Shown one piece after another: positions 13,490 to 25,400 of a stretch of 64,000 bases of DNA. Position numbers and translations under genes: made by a program. Position 1 is the stretch's first letter; each line of letters opens with the position of its first letter. Origin of the DNA: Mesostigma viride. Its lineage: Eukaryota > Streptophyta > Mesostigmatophyceae > Mesostigmatales > Mesostigmataceae. The notes under the pieces are model-generated. The model made no database searches. It saw only the letters and a list, made by a program, of their open reading frames with translations, and had not been told where the DNA came from. The stretch is taken from contig RPFO01000022.1 in NCBI GenBank assembly GCA_009746045.1, forward strand, positions 4,006,622-4,070,621. Direction: 5' to 3'.

Positions 13490-16400
13490 GTAAGCTGCTG
13501 CTGCCGTTTTCCCCTCCCCCCCACCCCCCCACACCCCGACCCACCAACAAGAAAAATTCACCGATGGTCACCCTTTGAACTTCGTCCCCTGTATAGGCCG
13601 CTCTTTTTTCGTGGTTGCCAGCTGGTATTTCGAAAGTGCATTGGGATCTCCCACCGTACACTTGCATCCGAACGTTAGTCTCATGCCTTGGACGCTCCTA
13701 TTGCCACTTCTTCACACGCCTCGTCTCTCCTCGTCAATTCACATCAACAGCGGGATCGGGCCCTCCTTTGCCCAGAAAATAGAGTCGTTCCTGCTGAAGC
13801 ACGGTCTGTACGAGGCCGCGAGCGACAACCCCTCGGTTGAACCCGGGGGGAAAGGTGAGAGTCCGTAGGGCTTAACTAATGTCAGACCTTACATGCCCAC
13901 GTACTGAGCACTGCTTGCAGCCCACGAAAACAGGGATGTCGTGTTTGATGCCGACTCATTGTTTTTATCATATTCTGTGTGAAAGCAGGCGAAACATTTA
14001 CTAAGTACAATTGGGTAGAAGAAGGCCGCATTGCCCCAGGTCCCTTCCATAAGTAAGTAAGTAAGTACTTGCGTGTCATGCGCAAAGGCATGCCACGGAG
14101 TACTATGCTAATCTCATTAGAAAAATAATTACACAAAAGTTTAAACAAATATCGTCTGCATCATCCCCCAACCGTTAAGCACTAGATGGGGATGTAATCC
14201 TCATCCGAGCTGTCCTCTACTGTAATGGCAGACGAGGCGGTAGTGTAGCGGCTATCCTCAGGACCAATAACCTCCACCTGCGGACTTCTACCCTGGCTAG
14301 CAACGGGCCGCGGGGTCCCTTCCATACCCATGTCCTTTCGCCCCTGTATGCAATTTGAACACACAATGTCCCTTTATTCCCACACGCCAAGTGTACGACA
14401 TGCTCTTTTGCCCCGATATGCCGTACCTGCCCTCTTTCCGTCCCTCCCCCTTAAGATGCTACCGACCCCTCCCCGCCTAAAACCTTTTTTTGTCTTTCCA
14501 CCCCTCTCCTCCCCCCCCCCCCCCCCCTTCCCCCCGGCCCCCCACAGGCAAGCGCGGGCGCAAGCCCCCCCCGTACGCTCCCAAGCGCGGGACCGCCCCC
14601 TTTGCACTGGTGGCCACACTCTACACCGCGCACATGCGGGGCGAGGAGTACCTGACCAAGCAGGCGCTGATGGATGAGGCCGACGCGTCGGGTCTCAGCG
14701 ACGTGGCCATTCGGTGGGTGCGGGTGATGGACAAGGGGACGCGGCATGATGCCGTGGGTGCGGACCGTTCGTGACCGGTGTGATCGGTCGGTGCGGGTGA
14801 CAGCAACCATTCGTAACTATACGCTGGGTGATAGCAGCCACCAGCACAACACCTTGGGTTACGCTCTTGCGTGCCTAGAACCATGGTCGTTGCACGATGG
14901 CTTATGGGTACTCGTAAACAACCAGCACTTTATAGCGTTTGTTTGTATGGGGTGTGTGCCGGATGCAGGAATCGAATTGCTATCCGAATACCTCGCGTGT
15001 ACTCCCATTTAATCCTACCCTATAATCCGAGCTTCTCAACGGTCATGGTACAAAATTTCGTCGAAAAATTCGCCGAGCTTCTCAACGGTCATGGTACAAA
15101 ATTCGCCATTCGCACCTACTTAGTTCTCGGAGTTGGGATGTGAAAAAGGTATTGTGACGGGATCCAACTCAAGATGGGACTACTTGGTCGGGAGCTACTT
15201 GACGGGTTTTACATGACATTATCACGAGGATCGTGGACAGAGATTTACTGAACTCCGCCGCTGGACGGCATTGACGGGATTGACGGGATCGACAGGATTC
15301 AGTGATTGGCGACTGCTAGACGGAATACTGTTGTCGAGATAAACTTGACGAGATTCTACTCCAAGGGATTCCTTTTCACTGGATTCTACTAGAAGGTACT
15401 CTTTTTCAAAGGATTCTACTCGACGGGATCCGCATGGGGGGACGGGAAAGTTTGTACAGGGCGACCGGCGACGTTTAGGTTGAGTTGAGTGGAGTTTCAC
15501 GCGCCGGTTATCCGACGGGTTAGTTATTAATAGTGGATCCAAATAGCGGCGAGGTGGCGACGTGGGAATGCGACCTCTTGATGGTGGAACTGGCCTTGGC
15601 TATTCCCACCCTTAACCCTTTGATCTGCCATGGATGACTTCCAAGGCCAGTAGGGGTCGAATTTAGATAGGACGTCTTATACGGAAAAAAACGACTTTTT
15701 TATTAGGGGCGGAGCCCTACGGGATACACTTGTTACTCTAATGAGCTTTCTTAGTACTGCTATTTTTTTCTCGATTGGGCATGGGTCGGACACAGGAGTT
15801 TGACTGCTATTGGTATCACTGTATAGCTCATATGTAACGAGTTTTACTAGCCTTTATTCACTCATTGGGTGAATGCTGTATGTAGGCATTGAGTTCCTAA
15901 TATTTATAAGCATCAGTAAGCAACAATTTTTCATTTATCTGTTTGTGTGTGCCGGGCGCAGGAGTTTGACTGCTCTCTGTATCCACAGAATGTTCAACTG
16001 GCACTAGTGAGCTGTACTAGCCTTTCTTCGTTTACTACTATGCATATTGGGTGTGTGCCCCGGGCGCAGGAATAGTGCCGTATCACGGACAGTATATTCC
16101 ACATCATATAACAAACAAGTATTCGTTGCATGGGTGTGTACCCCGGGCGCAGCAATTGCGGCCAGACGGCCCACGGCGGCGGCACGTTCGGCGCGGCCAA
16201 CTTCTACAGCGGCTGGTCCTCGATGAAGACGTTGCTGCAGAAGGAGCTGGTGGCCAAGCGTAGCAACCCGGCCAAGTGGGTGGCGTGTGTTGGTGCCTGC
16301 GCATAATGCCGTGTATGTCAGCATCAGCGTCAGCGTCACGTGCACGTGTGGCCGTGTGTCATCCAAGCACAGCAACTCCGCCAAGTGTGTCCTTTAGTAG

Positions 16401-19400
16401 TCGGCATGTTCGCCCGTAAAGTGTGTTCACAAGTGTGTGTATGTGTGTCTTTCATGTGGCAGCGCTACCTGAAGTGTTCCATGTGGCAGCCCTACCTGAA
16501 GTGCCAGAGATATTTTGCCAGCAATATGGAGTCCTTCTGATCCGCTTGTCAAGCGCAGCGACCCTGCACATTTGGTAGTTGGTGTACAGTAGCGCACGTG
16601 TGTACAGTAGTGCGTGTGTACATACAGTAGTGCGTGTGTACAGTGGTGGTTGTAGTGTACAGTGGTGGTTGTAGTGTACAGTGGGGGTTATAGTGTACAG
16701 TGGTGGTTGTAGTGTACAGTGGTGGTTATAGTGTACAGCGGTGGTTATAGTGCACAAGTGCGGGTGGCCCGTCCCTTCCCTTTCTTGTGCTGGTGGCCCG
16801 TCCCTTCCCTTCCTTGTACAGTAGCGTACCAGTGTGGGTCATAGTGTACAGTGGTGGTGTCCCGTCCCTTCACGATCTGGCCGGCATGCGCGGATCATGT
16901 GCGGATGGCGAGTGCATGCTGTGCGTGTATAGTGGTGGCGCGCGCGTACAGTAGTGTGTGTGTGTACAGTAGTGCGTGTGTATAGTGGTGGCGCGTGTGT
17001 ATATAAGTGCATGTGCGTGCCGCGACGTCAGCATGGCGTGCGCGGTCGAGGGAGACGCTCTTCATATCGAATCTGTACCGCCCGTTTCTGAGATTTTGCA
17101 AGGCTGCCCCTATTCCACCCTCCTAATCCAAGGCAACCCCTATTTCAATCCCCGATTCCAAGCCTATTCCTATCCCGTGTGCCCAGGCGACCCCTATTCC
17201 AATTTTCTCCCTCTTCCTACCATTTGCACCCCCTCTGGCATGACCCCGCCCGTGTTTCCCCTTGTCCCCCGCCCCACCCCCCATTGCAGGTATAGCCTCA
17301 CGGAGGCAGGTCTAGCGCTCGGGGAACGCCAGCAGTTGCAGATGGACGGGGTGGATGTGGGACCCATCGGGGAAGATGCGGCCGAGGGGGGGCCCAGCGC
17401 GAAGAAAGCAGCCAAGGAGACGGCGGGAGTCGCGAGCCGACCGGTGAGTCAGGGCGTAGTGCCCACAGAAAGAAAATTAAGGGATTGAAGGAAAGAGCTT
17501 GAATGCCCACAGAAAGGATCCACTATCAACGAAAGACGAGAGGGGAGCTGCTGAGCAGTGCTTGCGCTAAGGGTTTTTGGCAAATGTCAAAATGTTGATT
17601 TTTCAGCCCGATTCTTCCGTCAAAATATTGACTTTCGCCCCGGCGTTACGTCAACAATTTGACTTACCCTCCATGCAGCTCTTTGTCCTTATTATATCGA
17701 TGGGGCCACCGGCTCAAGACATATTTCATGTTGCTGCTTGTGCTGTAAGCGTCCACATCAGGTAGCTCTGGACAAATAGGATCTATTGCATGTTACTACT
17801 ATAGTCCCATGATTGATGCCGTGCCCTTACCCAGAGTACAGGGTAACGGTTGCCCTGCCCCCCTCGATCGCGCTGGTCAACTAGTTGACTTTTGACCAGT
17901 TCATGCGCGTCAAAATGTTGACTTTTTGTAACAAAAAAAATGGCGTCAACGTGTTGACTTTTTACCCTAAAATGTTGAATTTTTAAAAGAAATGTCGGTG
18001 TTTGCGTCAACATTTGACTAATACGTCACGTTAGCAGAAGCACTGCCGCTGAGGGATCCACAACACAGTGCCTACTGCAAAGTAGGTATTTTCTCTGGAA
18101 TGCCAGGCTGACTTTGCTCGCTGGAACTTGCTCGGCAGCCCTCGCATGCCAATTTGTTCCTTGGGTTCGCCTCCTGTGAACGGGATACGAATGTCACCGG
18201 GCACTGGGCGACCATTGTCTGAAGATGTCACTTTGCCCAGTTCTAGTCGTGCGAACACCTAGCTCTTGTACTGCTGACGTGTAATAGTTACTGCCACATG
18301 CGCATGTGCTGGGTGCAGGCGCCCAAGAGCGTGCCCGTAGCACCCCACCCCGCCCACGGCATCTCCCAAGCCCAGTATGCAACCTCCAGCCAGCCACGTC
18401 CGGCATCCAGCCAAGTCCAGCCAGGTCCATCATCAAGCCAGGGATATGCGTCCAGCCAGGGACATGCATACAGCCAGGGACATGCATACAGCCAGGGACA
18501 TGCATACAGCCAGGGATATGCGTCCAGCCAGGGATATGCGTCCAGCCAGGGACATGCATACAGCCAGGGATATGCGTCCAGCCAGGGACATGCATACAGC
18601 CAGGGATATGCGTCCAGCCAGGGACATGCGTCCAGCCAGGGATATGCGTCCAGCCAGGGATATGCGTCCAGCCAGGGACATGCGTCCAGCCAGGGACATG
18701 CGTCCAGCCAGGGACATTCCTCAGGGGGTGTGCCGCCAGCAACCACCGCGCGGCAGGGCACAAGCGCAGACCCCCGTCCCGTCAGCAGGGGCGGGAGCGG
18801 GGCGTCGACGCCCAAGACATGCAGCCAGGGAGTGACCATGTCCCAGCCACCACTGGTTGCGGCCGTGCCACCGCGGTCCAGCGGGGCGGAGCCAGGTGCG
18901 CCGGCCGCCTAGAAAAGCATGTTTTAGCAAAGTGGTAGGCCCTGATGATCCTGCATGCTTGCCAACCCCACCATCTCATCCACATCATGTGCCCCGCTAT
19001 GCGTGTCGGTATCTACATTTAAATTCATTGCATGCATGTCGGTAATGCTTCCTCCATGCTTCTTTCTTGACATGCCGCCGCCCAGAACAACGGAAACCAA
19101 CTTTTGGGGGTTTGCCCTGCGAAGCCGTAGGTGCTTGCCCATGCCAGCAATCAACGCTAGCTAACGCCAGCAATCAACGCTCGCTAATGCCAGCAATCAA
19201 CGCTTGCTCATGCCAGCAATGAAAGCTCGCTCATGCCAGCAATAAACGCTCGCTCATGCCAGCAATAAACGCTTGCTCATGTAGCGCCAGCACCTGGGCT
19301 TGCACATGCTGTAGCATGTGCTGCCTTTTCTTTGAACTTTTTCCTGAACACAAACGTCGAAGTTCCCCCTTGTTGAATTTTCCCCTTGTTGAATTTTCCC

Positions 19401-22400
19401 CTTGTTGAATTTTCCCCTTGTTGAACTTGCACCCCCTGCCGGCACTCCTCCCAGGCGGAGCCCCGCAGTACCTGTCCACGGCCGAAGGCGTCTTTCTGAG
19501 CGCGGCCGACCAGGCGCCACCTCGCACGGACGGTCACGGCATCCGCCTGCCGCCGCTGCCGCCAGGTGTCAAGTTCTCCCGCTGCTACGACGTGGTGCTC
19601 ATCATGGACGACCGGGAGCAGTTTGGGCGGTCCAAGGCGCAAGCGGGGGGGAATGACAGGTGGGGTGGCGTGGGATGGGGTGGGAGAAGACAGGAGGGGT
19701 GGTGAAAATTTCAGGTGGGGTGGGAATAACAGGTGGGGTGGGATGGGTTGGGGTGGGAAACGGCAGGTCGTGTGGGGTGGGGTGGGGTGGGGTGGGAAAA
19801 GACAGGATGGGCGGGAAATGGCAGGTGGGGTGGGAAGTCGCAGGTGGGGTGTGAATAACAGGTTGGGTGGGGTGGGGTGGGAGAAGATAGTTGGGCTGCA
19901 AAATGACAGGTGTGGCCTCGCATTCCTTGTGCAAGGCCCCTGGCCCCTGGATATACCCCATCAAGTCGGTATACAACCACCAGGGTCGCTGTGCGAAGCT
20001 GAAAATTTGACCAGTCGCCCTCGTATTCATTGTGTTCGTGCCGCATTCCTATTCGTTGTGTCTGTGTCGCCCTCCTATTCGTTGTGTCTGTGTCGCCCTC
20101 CTATTTGTCGTGTCTGTGTGGCCCTCCTATTCGTTGTGTCTGTGTCGCATTCCCATTGGCCGTGTCTGTGTCGGGATGTGATTTCTGTTGGGATCGTACG
20201 TTTTGACTCGGCCGCTGATGCGGGACCCGATTGCGCTGTAGTATGATACGTTCCTAATTGATGATGCGCATTGGCTTGATGCGTTCCTAATTGATGATGC
20301 GCATTGGCTTGATGCGTTCCTAATTGATGATGCGCATTGGCTTGATGCGTTCCTAATTGATGATGCGCATTGGCTTGATGCGTTCCTAATTGATGATGCG
20401 CATTGGCTTGATGCGTTCCTAATTGATGATGCGCATTGGCTTGATGCGTTCCTAATTGATGATGCGCATTGGCTTGATGCGTTCCTAATTGATGATGCGC
20501 ATTGGCTTGATGTGTTCCTAATTGATGATGCGCATTGGCTTGATGCGTTCCTAATTGATGATGCGCATTGGCTTGGTGTGCTGCATCATGACGTGTGTGC
20601 AATGCCTCACATTTCGGCCTGGCATCTCCCTGGGGCGTGCAGGGAGCGCATGGCTCAGCAACTGCGGGACCGCGGGCTGAAGGTGGAGGTGAGCACTGTG
20701 CATGGTTATGGTGATGATGGTGAAATCTTGCTGTGGATGGTGTGGTGGTGACGCGCATATACTGCGATGGCTGTGCGGAGGGGACTGCCCGTGGCCGCAC
20801 GTTTTTCAGACAGTAACGGCATCTCTTTTTCGGTTTACTTATTGTTTTATATTATATTTCATCCAGTATGCATGGGTGTGTGAATATAAGTACCTAGTGT
20901 TGAGGTGAGTGCTTACTGCCCCGAGCCCCATCTTCTGCAGAGAGCAAGAGCAACCAAAATGTTTCTTTGGGGGTGAGTACTGTGCATGGCTGTGTTGTCG
21001 TAAGTACTTACCGTGCGTCGCCGTGTGGTGGTGGTGAGCGCTAACTGGGTAGGGCTGTGTGGGTATGAATGCCGGTGGCCATGCGTGCTGGCTCCCAACC
21101 GGTGTAAGAATAGGTGAAACCGAATAGGTGAAACCGAATAGGTGAAACCGAATAGGTGAAACCGAATAGGTGAAACCGATGGGCGGCTCGATTCAAGCAC
21201 AGGTTCACGTCTGTGCATGGTGGGAAATCGTGACAGAAAGGCATTTAAAATCATGTTTCAATCTAAAAAGTAGAGCACTGTACCTGCACGGACATAGTAG
21301 TCGTACATTATAAGAATAGATAAGAATATACAACAGGTTGTGCCTGCTGGTAAACCGATGGTATTTCCGTATAAAAACACCGTTCATACTAAGAGTCATG
21401 GTGGTCAAGGGCTTAAGTTGCCCTTATTTAAGCCAGTACTGCCGTCATAGACCATAATATTTACCACTAGTAGGATACCCTGACCCTGTCGTAGTACTAT
21501 ACCGTCCCGGGCCACATCTACCTTGGGTCAACCCCCACTTTGCCGGCCCGGGCGTCACATCGAGTGGCTGGGGGTGCCGTCGTCTCATCTCTAATAACAG
21601 AATGTCTTTGTGGAGGATCACGTGCCAATATCTGCCGACCTTCTCTGGCCCCCCTTCCCACCCAAATAAGTGGCGGGAGGTGCCTTTCTCTACTGCGATA
21701 CACCATCGCACGACCTCATGTGTTGTCCTCGACCCCTCTTCCTTCTTCTTTGGCCCCTCCCTCCACCCAGATCAAGCGGCTGGAGGCGGGCGACGCCGCG
21801 TGGGCCGCGCGCGACAAGTTGAGCGGCGACCTGTGGGTGCTGGACCACGTGGTCGAGCGCAAGAGCGTGAGCGACCTGCACAGCAGCATCGTGTCGGGCC
21901 GATACGCGCAGCAGAGGTACCGCCTCGAGGTATGTCGTGAAAGCGTCACGTGCCCTGCGTAGGTGCGGCCTCGAGATCCTTAAAGGAAACATACGCGCAG
22001 CAGAGGTATTGCCGGGAGGTTCATATCAAGAACGTGCGCCCTGCAATGGCACCAACTGCAGGCACGTACAGGAAATGTATGCCTTGCAAACGATGCCTCC
22101 TGCTGGAGGTATACGTCCACCGCATAGATCGATCCCTCGCACACGCCCACCGCAAATTTCCCAGCGCATGTGCCCAGCGCATGCATCCAGCGCATGTATT
22201 AGGTCATATCATGGTGGCAACCACGGTCACGGTCATTTGTCCAACGGCAAGTATCCAGCCCTGAGGATAGCGGGGCTCGACGGACAACGAGCGAGCTGTT
22301 TCCTTGACCCTGGCCTGTTGATGTGGCTCAAATGACATGAAGTCTTGACGTACATTGTAATAAAACTGTGTATCTCTCGGTAGGAAGGCGCTTCAGTGGA

Positions 22401-25400
22401 CCTTGGCTTCCGTCGCCCATGCCTTGATCCTGTCGTGGATGCCTGAGCATGCCTCTCAAACCATGCGTGATTGTACCATCATGGCGATTTCGTTGTATTT
22501 ATGATTTGGTGGCTGCCAGAGCACAGGTGCGCACATTCGCACATTCTCACGCGCAGCTGCGCACCAGAAGCATGTGCTCTTGCTGGCGGTGATGGCACCA
22601 CATCACTCTGCGGCCTTCAGCATTGCATGCATGCATTTCAGCATGCTTTTCTGGAGGGAGTCCTGAAGCGTTTCTCTCCAATGGAGTCTAAAACTGCTGA
22701 CATTGTCCTTGTGTCAGTCCTCATCTTCGCCCCGCCGGCCACCATCTCTGCCCTTCCCCCCCTCGCAGAGCAACCCCTATGGCGAAAGCATTTTCAGCAT
22801 CATAGCACGTCACTTTTTCCCCGCTTCGCCCGAGAAGCGATTTTTTCCCCCCAGATCACCCACCACGTGCTTGGTGTGCATGCCCCCCTCGTTTTTACAA
22901 GTCTTGCTCCTTTGTGTGTGTGTGTGGGGGAGGGAAGCAAATGATCCACAGCGTTGCAATTCTTCTGCCCATCAGCTTGCATTTCCCCCAGTCCGATGCG
23001 GTGCTCGACCGTGCTTCCTTTTTCTCATACTGCGTCCAAGCGCGTGCCTGTTATTACAATCTTCGCCAGCAACGCCAGCAGCCGACAACACTAAAATTTC
23101 CCCGCCACCTATCATTCTTGCCTGCGACTTCTTGCCTGCGTCATGCTATTTGCTTATCCCCCCCCCCCCTTGCCTGCCACCTGCCCTAAACTCCTAATGC
23201 TGGCAGCGTTCGGGCATCCAGAATCTGTATTACCTCGTGGAAGGGAACGTGGCGGCGTCCTTTGTGGGTGCGAGCGCGAAGGGGATCAAGACCGCGTGAG
23301 TGGATGGATGTACTACCTAGCAGTGCACCAATATACTATCTACTAGCATACCTACACAGCACCTAGAAGTATACCTATGCATGACCCCGGGGTATTCCTA
23401 CACCGTGTAAGTGGAAATAATACCTAGGAGCATCAATGAGGCAACTAACTACCTAGGAGCATGCCTGTACTGCCACGGCACCTAGTAGTGTACTTATAGT
23501 CTTATACCGCGTGAGTGGATACTGCACCTAGTAGTATACCTAGCCTGGTAGTGTCTGCACCCATAGCAAATTGGGACGTAACCATATCCCAAGCGACCCC
23601 CCCCCCCCCCCATGTCAAGCAATGCCGTACAGAGAAAGTGTATTGCCTTTGCAGTACCGCAGTGATCACTTCATCTGGGCTGTGCCATGTCGCCCATCTC
23701 TACCTTTGAAATACTGGCCAGCCCTCCATCCCTCCTTCCTTCCCTGATGGGGCAGGACGAGGCAGAAACTCCCTCCCCTCATCCGTCAGGGCAGCAAACT
23801 CAGCGCCGCAGCCATTAATTACTGTTTGTAGCCATTATGTTGTGCAACGCACATTGTACGTGTTACTTGCCCTGGTTTCTTACAGTTTGCAAAGGTGCTT
23901 AGGGAAGTGGTGTTCTAGGTCCGGGCCAACCGACCCCCTGCGACTGGGGTGGGGTGGGGTGGGTTGGGTTGGGTTGGGTTGGGGTGCGTTGGGGTGGGGT
24001 GGGGTGGGGTGGGGTGGGGTGGGGTGGGGTGGGGTGGGGTGGGGTGGGGTGGGGTGGGGTGGGGTGGGGTGGGGTGGGGTGGGGTGGGGTGGGTGGGGGG
24101 GTGGGGTGGGGTGGGGTGGGGTGGGTGGGGTGGGGTGGGGTGGGGTGGGGTGGGGTGGGTTGGGTTGGGTTGGGTTGGGTTGGCGCTTGGAGGCACTGGT
24201 GTGGAGGGCGAAAGAGTTTGTTTTAGCTTTATGGGGAAGCTATTCACATCCCAGTCACCGCTTTACACCCTAAATCTTAAACCCTAGACCCTAAGCCATA
24301 AACCCTAAACCCTAAACCAACTTAAATAACAGTCTCCAGGTGTGACCCATGTGCCTGTGCTTGCAGGCAGTCGCTGGTCGACTCATTTCTGTGTCGGCCG
24401 CTGTCACCGTGTCTCTGCCACATGCCCATGCCACCCATGTTTCTGCCACCACCCGCGCAGCATGACATCCATGGAGGGCTCCCCCCAGTGGCAGGTGCTG
24501 TGCACTGATTCGTCGATTGACACCATCAAGCGCTACGCGGCCATGACACGTGCTATAGCTGCGCGCTACAGTGACCTGCAGGGAGATGGCTCCCCAGCCC
24601 AGCTGCGCACACTCGCTCACTTTAATGATTGGGTCAAGTCCAACAAGGGGCAGACGATTGGCACCCAGTGGTCACTCATGCTTACCGAGGTAGGGATGTG
24701 TGTACGGAAGTGTGTGTTTTTGCGTAGATTTGTGTGATAACCATGCGCTTAAGTATGGTGTTGCATTTGCTTAACATATTTGAGTACCACTTCAATGTCG
24801 AGCTGCTGCCCCATCATGACGGTCTCCTGGAATGGGGCATGCCACACTTCTGGAAGAGAGTGCTATGCAGGTCTATGGCTGCAGACTGCACAACTTTTTC
24901 CTAATCCAACCAGCCGCCTTTCAGGGTTGCCTTGCGAAGCCGTAGCATGTCAACCTCGCTTTACTGGCTTCATTGTTGACGGCATTATTATATGAACCAT
25001 GTTGTCGTCTCGAGGATGCTTGTTCACCCGCGCAGATCGCTTCTGTCAGCTCCGAGACCGCGCAGGCCTTGGTGCAGCAATACCCGACGCCCTCCGCGCT
25101 CTACAGCTTCCTCAAGACGGCGGTATGCTTTGTTATTTTGCGGAAGTGATCCAGAATCCTTATGTTCCTTGCTCATGTGTCCCTCTACAGCTTCCTCAAG
25201 ACAGCGGTGAGCTTTGTTATATGTTATACTGAAAAGTGACCCCAGGATTATTGTCTTGCACGGTGACCTCATAGCCCAACGCTTCGCGAGGGTGACCCCT
25301 GCCCGGACCCCCCGGGGTTTAAAGTCACTTTGCCGAATAATAATCATGGGTTCTCTCTCGTGAAGCGTTGTTTTGCGGTATGTTAGCTTTAGCTTTTTGG

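Noticed and set aside
13167-13667. Minus-strand 166-residue frame over MUS81 exon 1
   Set aside because: No recognisable motif; overlaps the supported MUS81 first exon and appears to be its shadow.
18288-18938. Alternative-frame proteins over the MUS81 exon 6 minisatellite, both strands
   Set aside because: The 18-bp unit is open in several frames; only one frame fits the phases of exons 5 and 7.
20245-20577. CRISPR-like regular repeat array
   Set aside because: The units are contiguous with no unique spacers, in a eukaryotic intron. The same applies to the 44-bp array at 49.1-49.6 kb.
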